A DNA stretch of 64,000 bases from Wurfbainia villosa (lineage: Eukaryota; Streptophyta; Magnoliopsida; Zingiberales; Zingiberaceae), in NCBI GenBank assembly GCA_025175895.1, contig CM045987.1, forward strand, positions 112,767,040 to 112,831,039. The letters run 5' to 3'. The position numbers and the translations under genes are program-made. Every line of letters begins with the position of its first letter. Position 1 is the first letter of the stretch. Under the pieces are notes generated by a model. The model was given only the letters and a program-made list of their open reading frames with translations, did not search any database and had not been told where the DNA came from. This document shows positions 21,369 through 33,158 of the stretch, one piece after another.

Positions 21369-23131
21369 CTTTTCCTGATGTTGCAACACTTCCCTGTTGA
21401 ATCAAGAGGAAGGAGGAAAAAATTACAGGAGGTATTCTATGATGCTTATATTTGAGCTTTTTTTTTTTAATATCATGTTGATGATCTATTGCTTTCATAG
21501 GTTGGCTATGTGGCAACTATATGTTTCCTTTGTTTTCTGGTGAGATGCATAATGGTAAGTACGATATTGCAGTTCAATGCTTTTGTATTTGATTTCTTTT
21601 AGGTCACTTTTAAGTAAATTGTTTTGTGATTTGCAGATGTGCTTGAATGCATATGACAAAGATACGGACCTTGATGTTCTTGATCATCCTATTCTGAACC
21701 TTACATATTACCTGGTATGAACTTGCCTTCTTCACTTGGAATTAGTATACTTGCAGCTATAGTAAATTACAAGGACATTAGTTTACTTGCCTTCTAATTG
21801 TTTGCATACACTTTTTATGGAAACAATACTAATTCTAAGTGACTGCATAATGACAGTTGGCCATTTCAGATTATCATGTTGATGAAATTGACTTGAGTTG
21901 ATGTGTTTGGCATAGTTGGATATTCCAGTTTTATGATTTTGACAATTGTAGGTTTTGCAAGTTCTTGTTTGGTTGAGGTTAGGACCAAAAAAATTTAAGA
22001 TTCTGGAAATTTTAGATAGAACCCATGTCTGAAAATATAGCCTGGTGGTTAAAGTTCCAAGATAATGGAATCATAAACCATTGTTCACTGGGGAAGTAAA
22101 GGACTAATTGAAAACACTATGCATTATAATCATTCCCTGCTACTTAATTGCTTCTTGAGTTCGTTAGGCACGACAGTTAACTGAAGGATCCATTTGTCAG
22201 CATTTATTTCATGTGTCTTGGTCGAATTGACTTTTGTACGCGTGGGATGCACACCTGCAGTTGAGAAAAGGTGCAGGTTTAAGTAAAATTATGGCTTCTC
22301 CTCTTTGTTTTGGCTATATTCTATATTACTCAGCTTCATTTCATGACCTTGACCTGAAATGTGAATGATTAAGGGCTGGTTGTCATGCAGTTTATGAACT
22401 TTTGGGAAAAATTCTCACAATCTTATTATTCGGAATATACATATTTATGTACATTGATCATTCACAAAATAAGCATGTAAATATACCATACAATAGTAAT
22501 TGACTTAGAAGGTATAAGGTAATAATATTATTATGAATCAAAAAATAATTGGAGTTAAACTGGAAAGGAATAGATGCAAAGCTGCACAAATCTCTTTCTT
22601 ATAACACGACTTAATTTCGAGGCTAGTTATAACGTCAAAATTTAGGTCTAAAGGAGCTTGGTCGTTTGAGACCCCATCTCATCTAGCATCCACATACTTG
22701 ATTTAATGTAGGATGTGTGGCAGAAGTTTTGTTACCTAGGGTAGACTAGCACCTCATTTTAGTTTTTAACCACAAAATTAGTGACATGAAGTTGCAATAA
22801 GCTACAACTGGGGGTAAGTTTATTTCTAACAACTAAGAAAATCACCATTTGGTCAAATTAGATCGTCAAACTGATCATTCAAGAGATTGAAAAAAGCTTT
22901 CTAGCAATTTGTTGTCCTAATATTGGTGATTGTTTCCCCACCATGCTAGTTTTTTCGTCTCTTTTCAGAACTACCTCATTTGCTAAGACTGTTGAGTTTA
23001 GCTACAATTTAATTTCTATATTTAATTTATTGGATTTGCAGCTTGTGGAAATTGTACCCTCATCCCTCGTCCTATTCATCCTAAGGAAGCTACCTCCCAA
23101 ACGTGCTACTCAGTATCATCCCATTTATTAG
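21369..23131 (+). pseudogene. TOM1-like: TOM1/TOM3-like gene, last four exons (5' truncated, frameshift)
   Basis: Exons 21369-21431, 21501-21554, 21637-21714 and 23042-23131 all have AG/GT borders. They encode the end of a TOM1/THH1/TOM3 family protein: LFLMLQHFPVESRGRR, LQEVGYVATICFLCFLVRC, DLDVLDHPILN and VLFILRKLPPKR, ending QYHPIY and TAG. This family consists of plant seven-pass vacuolar-membrane proteins, named for supporting tobamovirus replication; the part here covers the last transmembrane segments and the conserved tail. Exon 1 has five A's after AGGAGG where the family frame needs six, shifting the frame between GRRK and LQE. Five-prime exons are absent from the window. It could be a pseudogene, or an expressed gene with a homopolymer sequencing error. 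Confidence 0.85.
21715..23041 (+). other. Last intron of the TOM1-like gene
   Basis: 1327 bp from GTATGA to TTTGCAG. No transposon ends or coding sequence could be recognised in it. Confidence 0.7.
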
Positions 23132-23598
23132 CCAGTGTTAGCTGTTCTGTTGAAGAATTCAGTTCATCCCTAGCATCACAAAAAGACTTCCAACGAAGAG
23201 GGAGAAAACAAAAACCTAAAAAGGGTTCAATGTGGGATGGAGCTCGCATACTGAATGGTTTATAAGTGTATCGCGCAGAGTGCGATGGAGCAAGTAGAAT
23301 GTAATGATTCTGTACAACACTCATCGGTTTGTGAAATTTAATGCATATGTTGGGATTTTCATGTCCAATATAGATCAGTCATATTTTGATGTATTTACTC
23401 GAGGTTTTAGAAACATAGTTCTTTAATTTTATGCACAAAAGGATTCAGCATGTAGAATAAGATAATTTCTGCACTAAAATCTAGCTACCTGCGATAAGCT
23501 GTGAGAAGGGAGATTTCTGCAAGAATGACCATGTGTCTGTGATCAACAATTATTTGGACCTTGAGGCTCTTTTGAACTTTCTGTGGTTCCTAACAAAT
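23132..23598 (+). other. 3' flank of the TOM1-like gene, presumed 3' UTR
   Basis: Follows the TAG at 23129-23131. No gene seen. AATGTAATG near 23299 could serve as a weak polyadenylation signal. It ends at element A. Confidence 0.45.
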
Positions 23599-23603
23599 CA
23601 ATT

Positions 23604-25182
23604 TATTGGTGCAATCGGTCCAGGTTACAATTGACCGGAAGTTTGTTGGTGCAATTGGCTCAGGTTACGATTGACCGGACTCGAGTTTGACTCGAGCGAT
23701 GTTTTATGGTTTGACATGGAAGTTTGACATCGATATTTGATATTGATGTCTAATAATATTTTGGGGAGATTGTTGGAACAATCGACTCGGATCATGATTG
23801 ACCGGACTCGAGTTTGACTCGAGGGAGACTTTGATGGTTGACTATGGTTGACCATGTGATTATTGGAAAGTTCAAGTACGAGTCTTGGCAAGGTAAAGTC
23901 CAAGTCATGGGTACTTGGTATGGAAAGTCCAAGTGGGACACTTGGCATTGGGAAGTCCAAGCCTTGAGTACTTGGCATGGAAAGTCCAACATGGGTTGGC
24001 AAGGAAAAGTCCAAGCTTGAGTCTTGGCATTTGAGAAGTCCAAGGGGTTTGATATTGACGGCGTAAAGTTCAAGCGAGAGTCTTGGCAGCATAAGTCCAA
24101 GTGGAGTCTTGGCAGCATAAGTCCAATGTGCCTTGGCGATGTAGACACCGTTAGCATGACATAGTCGATGGAAGCACCTGAAGGCTAACATATGGATGAA
24201 CAAGTCATGGATGACTTGGAGGGATTCGATAGGTGCGAGGCTGACGGAGGTGGCTAGAAGGCTTAGGTCTAGACTACGAGTGGTCTAGCAAGTATGGGGG
24301 CACCATTCTTGGGTTAAACCTCATGTTTGAGGTTAAAACCTCATATTTGAGGTGTATCAGTCGACTGGTGTCATGTGGCAGTCGACTGACGTGAGTCAAC
24401 TAGGGTTTGACCACGGAAATTGGCCCAATAGTCATTACCCGCCACTGGCGATCGATTAGCGAGCCTTCGCGATCTTGTGATCGTGATCGCGCTTGGAATC
24501 TCGGGCACATAATCGAGTCGAGACTCGACTGTTAGGGTTAGCAGTCGAGTGAAGGCTCCATTAGTCGACTGATGGGTATGATCAGTCGATTGATGATGGA
24601 TCCGTTGGATTTTTCCAACGTAGATCTAGCCGTTGTCTCACGACAACAATGACATCAGTCGACTGATGGTCCCGAGCAGTCGACTGATAGGCGATTTCCA
24701 GCCCAGGCAGCAGCTTTAAATGGAGCTCGTGGAGGAGGAAATCATATGCGTTTCTTGAGGGCTTTTGGGGTGATTTGTTGCTGCAAATCAGGGTCTCCAA
24801 GTGCAATTCAAGCAACCACAAAGCAAGCAATCAAAAAAGTATTTGTAAAGTTTTTCTTTACATAGATTGTTGTATTCTTTTTGTATTTGCTTGTTTCATC
24901 TTGTATTACTTTTGTAATCTGTTGTACGAGGTTTCTCCACCTCCGGATTGTTCCGAGAAGGAGTTATTATTATAGTGGTGTGTGATTGACATCGCTAGAG
25001 CTCGATCCGTGGAGTAGGAACCGTTCGGTTCCGAACCACGTTATATGATTGTGTAATTGTATCTATTATTGTTTTATTTCCGCTGCGCTAACACAATTTG
25101 TAGACAAGCACGCAACGAATTCCATCGAGACGCTTCAAAACGAGCTATTCACCTCCCCTCTAGCGGTCCCGTTTCCTCTACA
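23604..25182 (+). repeat. Element A 5' LTR
   Basis: Starts TATTGGTGCAATCGG, restarts TGTTGGTGCAATTGG at 23644, and has a further LTR-start copy, TGTTGGAACAATCGACTC, near 23774. It ends CTCCCCTCTAGCG...CCTCTACA. It contains AAGTCCAAG/TCTTGGCA repeats (23870-24130), a CAGTCGACTG cluster and a TTTAAATGG box near 24714. Confidence 0.85.
24358..24686. promoter_or_regulatory. CAGTCGACTG palindrome cluster, element A 5' LTR
   Basis: Exact copies at 24358, 24379, 24656 and 24677, with single-mismatch copies between. They lie just upstream of the TATA-like box at about 24714. Sirevirus LTRs are known to carry palindrome clusters in this position. Confidence 0.7.
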
Positions 25183-25197
25183 ATTGATATCAGAGCT
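25183..25197 (+). promoter_or_regulatory. Element A primer-binding site
   Basis: ATTGATATCAGAGC directly after the LTR; one mismatch to the TGGTATCAGAGC tRNA-Met site. Confidence 0.8.
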
Positions 25198-25249
25198 AGG
25201 AGCTCTTCTACAAACTAACCGACGGGAGCAAAGACGCTAGAGGGTGAAG

Positions 25250-26967
25250 ATGGAGTTGGAAGAACAACTATGTTGGGACATCAACACTCCGGTGCCTTAC
25301 ACCCTATATGGACAAGAAGACTTTAATTCTTGGAAGAGAAGAATTGAAGATTTTATCATGATGAAAGACTTTGAGGAGTGGTTCATCTTAATGGAAGAAT
25401 TTGAATATCCAAGAGGACCAAAAGGTGGCTTCCTTAAAAAGAAGAGATGGAGTGAGGAGCAACTCCAACAATTCGAGAAAAACAAGAAGATAATCAAATT
25501 TATTTTTGATTTAATTCCTAATGACTTCTTGTGTAGCCTAGGTGATTGCATGGATGCCAAGGAGCTTTGGAGAGAATTTGCCAAGCTCCATGAAGACCCA
25601 TCACTGGCTCAAGAAGAGGAGGCCGAAGATGAATCCTCATCCTCACAAGCGAGTGAGGATTCGGAAGTTGATAGGGAGTCAACCTCCGAATCGGTGGAAG
25701 AAGAGGAAAAAGTGGAAGAAGCCTACACTTCAAGGATTGAGGGGGAGATGGGATCATCCACACCGGAGTAACCTCAAGAGGAGCCATCCACCTCCGGGAG
25801 AGATGAAGAATCCACTCCAACCACCACAAATACCCTAGGTAACTAAAGCAATTTAGGTTTAAACAAAAATCATATAATTTTTTTTGAGTGTAGGGAAATC
25901 GGACACTATAAGAGCAAGTGCTTAAAGAGAGTAAGGAAAGCTCCACCGGCACCAAAGGTCAAGGATGTCGGTCCCCCAACAATCAAGAGCAAGGAGCGAG
26001 TGATTTGCTTCAAATGCCAGCTACCGGGGCATTATAGGAGTCAATGCCCTAGGGGAAGAAAAAGATCCAAAATGGAGCATCACATGTAGGGGGAGCTAAG
26101 GCTAACCCTAAGGTATATTTTAGCAATGTTCCTTCTAATTTAAATGTCAAAAAGCATGTTAGGAATTTTAATTCTCTTGCAATTTATCATGAAAAGCATG
26201 CTAGAAATAATAAATATTTTTGTTTAGGAGCTAAAAATGTCCACTTTTCAAATAAGGAGAAATTTGGGACTAATGTCCCTAAAAATATCTTACCTAAGGA
26301 CAAACCTAGGTCAAATAATTCTAGACCAATTCTACCTAGGGAGACAATTAGAAAGGTACAAGAGCACTTATGTTTTAACCCCCAAATGGACTAGGCATAT
26401 GCCTAGGAAGAACCATGCCAAGGATTAAATCAAAATTCAAAAATTGGGCAATTAGAGGTTGAAAATCAAGCCTTGAGGTCAAGACTTGAAAAACTTGAAA
26501 AGACCCTTAGGATTATGCAAAATCAAGTTAAGGGGTCAAATGGTCAAAGTCAAGGGTCTAGATCTCAAAATCAACACCTAGGACCTAAGAGACAAAAGTC
26601 AACCAAGGGAAAGAAAAGTTTGGGTCACAAACCTAAGCTTAAGGTGGCTTATTATAGTGTTACATTTGATTATGAAACTCAATCTAAGTCTAGGAAGACC
26701 AAAGTCACAAGGGAAGTCATCCCTAGAGTTGACCAAGGTGTATGCCTAGTGGCTAGGGTTTCAAAGAAACCTAGGGTGGCCACTAAGAAGGTTATAAGGG
26801 GAGTTACCCCTAGAGTTAACCATGGCAAGAACACAATGACCAAGGCTAACAAGCCTAGAAGGGTCATTAGGAGGGTATCTAGGGAGGTCATCCCTAAGGA
26901 ATACCTAGTAAACTCTAAGAGCTCAAATAGGTTTTGGGTTCTTAAGAGCGTGATTGATTCACGCTAG
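25250..26967 (+). pseudogene. Element A gag (broken)
   Basis: Starts at the ATG at 25250; an in-frame GTG lies six bases upstream. The first 174 codons are open: WDINTPVPYTLYGQEDFNSW, then LIPNDFLCSLGDCMDAKELW, then an acidic Ser/Glu linker. A TAA follows at about 25769. The frame continues through two knuckles: FFECREIGHYKSKC, whose first Cys is Phe, and the intact CFKCQLPGHYRSQC. A frameshift follows near 26065. 26473-26967 is open again, with a coiled-coil start (SRLEKLEKTL) and a basic tail ending SVIDSR. The second half of the usual capsid is absent, as in elements D and E. Confidence 0.88.
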
Positions 26968-28837
26968 ATGGGTTTAGGGTGTGTCAACTTTAAATGGATG
27001 GGTAGTTAACCTAACCATGGTAAAAGTGACACTTTAGGATATTTTCAAGGTTATGGATACCTTGGAAATAGATTTGAATTTATGATCCTAAAAGATTTTA
27101 GGATGTACCAATACATTTTTGGAATTATGAAAAATCAATCAAATTGGCACAATTTAGGTTTAGAAGTCATAGTGTGTCATTTTGGATTTTTGGCATACTC
27201 GGGAGAAAATTGATATTATGGCAAAATATACTTAATTATATCAAATGACAATTAATATTAAAATTTAGGTATTATTATACCTATACATTTTATATGTCAT
27301 GCTTTGTTTGTCATATAACATATCATGACATCATGTTTATTTTTATCATTTATATGTCATGATCATGTTTAAGATTAAGGTTTAATGTCATGTGTTTTTA
27401 GATTATATCATATGCCATGATATCATGATCATTGGTCATGTTTAATTATTGCTATCATTTATGCCATGATCATTCATGCTTTTAAGTTAATGAAAATTGA
27501 TTTAAGGACAATGACATGACTTGAAATCCCATTTATAAGGGAATCAAGTAGTGTTGCCGTAGAAAATGCATGAGGTTTTAGTTTAAGATGAACCAAAATC
27601 CACATCTCACATTAAATTGACATGTATGTGTATTTTATACACCCTAGATACATGTGAGATGCTAGAATATGAGTTAAGTTCAAGGTGCATAGTTTTTGCA
27701 TCTAGATGAACTAAAACTCATCTTTTATTAAATTTGGATCATTGGGAAAACTTGTGTACAAGTCATGTACATTGAGCCCAAGGAACATGATCCAATATAG
27801 GTTTTCAAAAACATTTTAAAATCTTTTTAGAAAACCTTGGTGAAGTCTATCTTTTGATAGCAATCACCATTGATGAAGTTGATACAAAGTGAGCTAAAAC
27901 TTTGAAGTTTTTTTTCACTTTTGAACTTTGTATCAATTTCGATATTTTGTGGGTAAAATATTTTTCTAGCATTTTTCACTTATAGTATTGGTCATAAGTA
28001 TTATGCGTATGAAATTTCATGATTTTTCAAATTACGTATAATTATTTATGTTTTTCTGAATTTCATTTCTGATAATTGAAATTCAGAAATTTCAGTTATC
28101 AGTCGACTGCCCTTAGTGGCAGTCGACTGACCTCTGATAGAGTCGACTATCAGGCTGATTTCGGGAAAAATAAGATTGTTTAGCCCATTTTCAGCCATGG
28201 TAAAGTTCTCTATCAACTTCTAACCCTAGGATATGCTTTGGGAAGTATTATAAAGGGTGAAAATCCATTGGATATGGATTAGGAGAGGTATTAGGGTGAT
28301 GTATCAAATTTAAGGAAGAGAAAGTTTAATGTTGAACTTTGAATCTTATTTTTGATAGTTTAGAGTTCCTATTGGCTTAGGGACTTCCCAAGGACATTGT
28401 TGGTGCAATGGTCAAGGGGGAGCAAGCCTTTAGGGGGAGGTATCCATCATGAGATGATGGATGATATTTTTCCTCATGAGGAGGAAAATGGAATTAGGAG
28501 ATACCCAATTTGGAAATTGAGAGAGTGTATAGGATTGCCTCTCTTGAGTGATATGAAACTTATCACTAGGAAGATGGTAGGTATCCTAGGTATTGTTGGA
28601 CCAAGGGAGAGATTGTAAGATCTCATTGGATATGAGACTTTGACCTCTTTGGAGAGTCAACCTTTTTGATGTTAGTCAAAAAGGGAGAGAATGTTATGGA
28701 GAGTGTTATCAATTGTCAATTCGGAGAATTTGGGAAAATGTTTGGGATTACAAATTTGGGATAATTGGTAAGAAGGTTTGAGTTAGTGTTTTAACTCAAA
28801 GGTATGTGTTTTTGTCAAACATCAAAAATAGAGAGAT
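26968..28837 (+). other. Element A non-coding tail
   Basis: AT-rich; contains ATGTCATGA/TCATGACAT words around 27290-27490, CAGTCGACTG copies at about 28095-28130, and GGGGGAG tracts from 28416. Protease would be expected straight after gag but is missing. The left part resembles the post-gag part of D and the right part resembles the post-ORF2 part of B. Confidence 0.75.
28416..28500 (+). repeat. Paired hairpins with GGGGGAG tracts
   Basis: GGGGGAG at 28416 and 28434, then the palindrome TATCCATCATGAGATGATGG and a second short one, TTCCTCATGAGGAGGA. The same arrangement occurs at about 45927-46005 in B and 50601-50675 in E. Confidence 0.7.
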
Positions 28838-30392
28838 TGTTGGTGCATTCGGCCCAGGTCATGATTGACCGGACTCGAGTTTGACTCGAGCGATGTTTTG
28901 ATATTTGACATGAAAGTTTGACATCGATGTTTGATATTGATGTCTAATAATATTTTGGAGAGATTGTTAGAACAATCGACCCGGGTCATGATTGACCGGA
29001 TTCAAGTTTGACTCGAGGGAGACTTTGATGGTTGACTAGGGTTGACCATGTGATTATTGGAAAGTCCAAGCATGAGTCTTGGCAAGGTAAAGTCCAAGTC
29101 ATGGGTACTTGGTATGGAAAGTCCAAGTGGGACACTTGACATTAGGAAAGTCCAAGTCTTGAGTACTTAGCATGGAAAGTCTAACATGGGTTGGCAAGGA
29201 AAAGTCCAAGCTTGAGTCTTGGCATTTGAGAAGTCCATGGGGTTTGATATTGGCGACGTAAAGTCCAAGCGGGAGTCTTGGCAGCATAAGTCCAATGGTT
29301 GGCGGCGTAAAGTCCAAGCGGGGTCTTGGCAGCGTAAGTCCAATGTGCCTTGGCGGTGTAGACACCGTTAGCATGGCATAGCCGATGGAAATACCTGAAG
29401 GCTAGCGTATGGATGAACAAGTCATGAATGACTTGGAGGGATCCGATAAGCGCGAGGCTGACGGAGGTGACTAGAAGACTTAGGTGTAGGCTACAGGTGA
29501 TCTAGCAAGTATGGGGGCACCATACTTGGGTTAAATCTCATGTTTGAGGTGTATCAGTCGACTGGTGTCATGTGGCAGTCGACTGGCGTGAGTCAACTAG
29601 GGTTTGATCAGGAATTAGCCCAACATCATCGTCAACCTTGCGCCGATCGACAGCGATCGACCGATCTTGTGATCACCGATCGTGCCTCGAATCTCGGGCA
29701 CAAAATCGAGTCGAGACTCGACTGCTGGGGTTAGCAGTCGAGTGAAGGCTCTATCAGTCGACTAATGGGTATGATCAGTCGACTGATGATGAATCCGTTG
29801 GATTTTTCCAGTATGGATCTAGCCGTTGTCTCACGACAACAATGACATCAGTCGACTGATGGTCTCGAGCAGTCGACTGATAGGCGAATTCTAGCCCAGG
29901 CAGCAGCTTTAAATGAAGCTCATGGAGGAGGAAATCATATGTGTTTCTTGAGGGCTTTTGGGGCGATTTATTGCTGCAAATCAGGGTCTCCAAGTGCAAT
30001 TCAAGCAACCACAAAGCAAGCAATCAAAAGAGTATTTGTAAAGTTTTTCTTTGCATAGATTGTTGTATTCTTTTTGTATTTGCTTGTTTCATCTTGTATT
30101 ACTTTTGTAATCTATTGTACGAGGTTTCTCCGCCTCCGTATTGTTCCGAGAAGGAGTTATTATTATAGTGGTGTGTGATTGGCATCGCTAGAGCTCTTTA
30201 GAGCTCGATCCGTGGAGTAGGAACCGTTCGGTTCCGAACCACGTTATATGATTGTGTAATTGTGTGCTTGTATCTGTTATTGCTTTATTTCCGCTGCGCT
30301 AACACAATTTGTAGACAAGCACGTAATGAATTCTATCGAGATGCTTCGAAACGAGCTATTCACCCCCCTCTAGCGGTTCCATTTCCTCTACA
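28838..30392 (+). repeat. Element A 3' LTR
   Basis: Begins TGTTGGTGCATTCGG after a degraded purine tract (AAAATAGAGAGAT) and ends CCTCTACA. It contains the same internal start duplication (TGTTAGAACAATCGACCC near 28967) and palindrome cluster (29555-29880) as the 5' LTR. Confidence 0.88.
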
Positions 30393-30564
30393 CAGTTGTT
30401 AGGTGCTCTTATTTGTTTGTAATTCTCATGGAAGTAGCAGTAATAACGCATGTTTGACTTGTTAAATTATATATTCTTCTTGTTACTCTCTGCCTTGGAG
30501 GATTTGGGACAACTGCACAAAAATTTTGGATGAACAGAATTCATATATTATATATGAATGCTAA

Positions 30565-30569
<5 letters not shown>

Positions 30570-30597
<28 letters not shown>
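30570..30597. repeat. (TA)n microsatellite
   Basis: About 14 uninterrupted TA units. Confidence 0.9.
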
Positions 30598-30599
30598 CT

Positions 30600-30756
30600 T
30601 CCTCTTTTCGAATGCATCTAGTAGGATCCTGTCAGGGACATCAATCTTCCCATTGATCTGAGAATTAACAGCCAAGGTGAATCTTAGTTCTATTTCATAC
30701 TCAGTTTCTGAACTTGGTAGTATTGAGTTATTGTAGAAAAATTGATTTTGAACCAA
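30600..30756 (-). other. Possible exon fragment, unidentified
   Basis: Minus-strand open stretch of about 52 codons with non-repetitive, exon-like composition (SSETEYEIELRFTLAVNSQ, then DVPDRILLDAFEKR). I do not recognise the family. It runs directly into the TA repeat. It may be chance. Confidence 0.2.
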
Positions 30757-32080
30757 TAAATTAGGGAAAGTAATTCAAGTGGTTTTGTCCCATAAATTTA
30801 AAAATTGATCAAATAATAATTAATTTTGAGTAAATGAGAAATTAATTATTAAAATAAATCCAAATAAAAGTCCATAATGGAAAAGGACATCAAATTTTCT
30901 AGCATCGAAAAAAAAGGATTAAACCTTTTGTATATTATGTTCTGTGTTGTTAGATTCAGTGGATTCCAAATCAGAGGACACAATGGGGTGGGTGCATTTT
31001 GATCCAGATTGCCCAAATGAGAGGACCCAATTGTGATCTTTCAAATAGGATGCGATCTAGATCATTAGATTTAATATGGCATGATCGATCATGATTGTCC
31101 AGATGCTGTCACAATTGTAATTCTTTAGATGGGGGGGGGTGCAATTTGGATCGTTGATTCAAGATGGACGGATCAAATTTGACTGAAGCAAGAAGCCCCA
31201 GGCACCCTTCATAAAGTATAAATAGGGTCCTCCACCAGCTTTCATAATAATTTATTTAATTCAGCGAGAAAAGCATCTTCGTTCTAAGCTCTTGTGATTT
31301 GTAGTGATGATATCACAAGATTAAATCGTTGTAGCTTGGGAGAAGATTGTTATATTCCATAAGCATTGTGTGCTGAGCAAATTGGTCTTAAAAAGATTAA
31401 GTCAACTCTAACCTCGACTTTTTCTAAACTGCGTTGTATTATCATTCTGCTCGTGCTTAGATTGCACCATCCAATAATTGTCTCCTCATCAGTCACCAAA
31501 GCTTTAGGGTCATAAACTTGTGACACCAAAGCTTTAGGGTTCTAATCCTTGTGATTATGTTTTACCATAGGAAATCTTCCACTTGTCTATTATGTTTGCC
31601 ATTTTGTGCAGAACTCCCTTAAGCAACATGTATTTGCTTGAGCTAATTTGATCAACTTTAAGCACTTTTTCTTGATGAAGCACAAGAGTTTTAAGATGTT
31701 TTTGATTAGTATATGTGGCCAAAATTTCCCCAAGAGATTATATATCTGAGGCTCTAACGTTCAATTACAAGGCTAATTTGGATGCAATCAAACTAGACAA
31801 CTTAGTTTCTAGACATATAGTATTTCCATTTGAGTAGCCCCTTACTTTGCTTACAATATTTGCAAGTGTTAGGGCCATTAAACTTTTCTACTCTTTCTAA
31901 TGATTTAGCAAGGTCATGCAAATACAATTAGAAGTGATAATAAAACATAAGCAATTTTGCACATATCAATGCTAACACAAGGATGTAATGTAATTTGAAA
32001 TCCTCATTTCTACTTGATGACCTATGGTTAGTTTGTGAGTTACTTCCTAAAGACAATTATCTCTTTCCTTTGAGTATGAC

Positions 32081-32085
32081 TTTTA
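32081..32085. repeat. Target-site duplication of element C, left copy
   Basis: TTTTA, matching 40590-40594. Confidence 0.85.
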
Positions 32086-33158
32086 TGTTGGTGCAATAGG
32101 CACCAGATAATCGAACTTAAGTTTTGATTATGGCAAAGACTCAAAGCTAAGGTCATATTGTTGAACTAAGTGTTGAATGGTTAATGAAGGTCATTTACAC
32201 CGGAGAATCCAGTCAGAAACCGTGGTGGTCGGGCGACACCGAGAGAACTTCGGAGGGAGCCGAAGAACCCAGGTGGAGACCTGAAGCAAAGTTGCAAGTC
32301 ACAAAAGGACCTAAGGTAAGCTCGTGTGTGAGTGAATGTAAGGCTGGGTCCTCCGTACGGGGACATCCTTAAGTGGCGATCCGACTAAGACTTTCCGTGG
32401 AAGGTCTAAGTCGAGATCGGACGATAAGTGGCCGTCGAATTCACCTGTATTGTTTTCATTTCGAGCTAACTTGTTGTTGCAGTGGAGTAAACAAGGCAAT
32501 GATCTATTGCATCCCGAATGGAGGTCATCACCGATTGCCGATACCAAATCGTCCACCTTGAGGAGAGTCAAGATAAGCTCCACTTATCTTGGGGAGATGA
32601 GGTTCTTTGACTATGAGTTAGAACTGAACGTTGGGGAGCTTCCAATGCTATAAAAGAAGGGGAGTTTCACCCCTTTAGGTCATTTAAAGTGCTTACAAAG
32701 TGATCCCACAACGTCGCTTCTCTAAGACAACTCTACGACGCCGAAGCGCTGTCGAAACGCCGACGACACGATCTCAAGCTCTAGATTTATTCGTCGCCGG
32801 TATAAGTGATTAACATTTTCATTTCTATTCAGTGTATTACATTTGTTTTTATCGAGTTTTTTATCGTAACGAGGAGAGGGGGGATTGCCCCTCTACCTCG
32901 ATCTTTTCATTTTGTAATCGTCGTCTCCTACCTTCAACGAGGAGGAGACTAGTTTAGTAAATTGTCCTTCGTACGCGATCAAGGATTGCAAGAGCCTTGG
33001 ATTAGCAACCGTTAGGTTGTGAACCAAGTAAAACCAACTTGTCTCATTTACTTTTTTGCTGTGCATCTCTTTATTTTTATCGAACGAATTGAAAAAGAAA
33101 CAAAGTTTTATCGAGCGCTATTCACCCCCCCCCCCTCTAGCGCTTTTACGATCCTACA
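32086..33158 (+). repeat. Element C 5' LTR
   Basis: 1073 bp. TATA box TATAAAAG at 32649-32656. Near the end is a long C run and CTCTAGCG. TG...CA termini. Confidence 0.92.

Larger units (their letters stand above)
23604..30392 (+). mobile_element. Element A: pol-less Sirevirus-like retroelement
   Basis: Two LTRs (23604-25182, 28838-30392) enclose a primer-binding site, a broken gag and about 1.9 kb of non-coding tail. No protease, integrase, RT or RNase H can be read. CAATT (23599-23603) and CAGTT (30393-30397) are a 4-of-5 match for a TSD. LTR, gag and tail are all related to elements B, D and E. It must have moved using enzymes from another element; that is inference from the missing pol. 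Confidence 0.85.
30398..32080. other. Non-coding between elements A and C
   Basis: Holds a TA microsatellite at about 30570-30597 and a poly-G run at about 31131-31140. A TATAAATAGG box near 31217 is followed by a leader-like stretch. A 19-bp phrase (CACCAAAGCTTTAGGGT) occurs at about 31496 and 31525. A minus-strand open stretch at 30600-30756 is the only coding candidate. No gene is called. Confidence 0.45.

Noticed and set aside
23625..24203. 192-codon minus-strand stretch, and similar ones at 29099-29420, 52626-53200 and 58613-59023
   Set aside because: All are antisense readings of the AAGTCCAAG/TCTTGGCA repeats within the LTRs of A, B and D.
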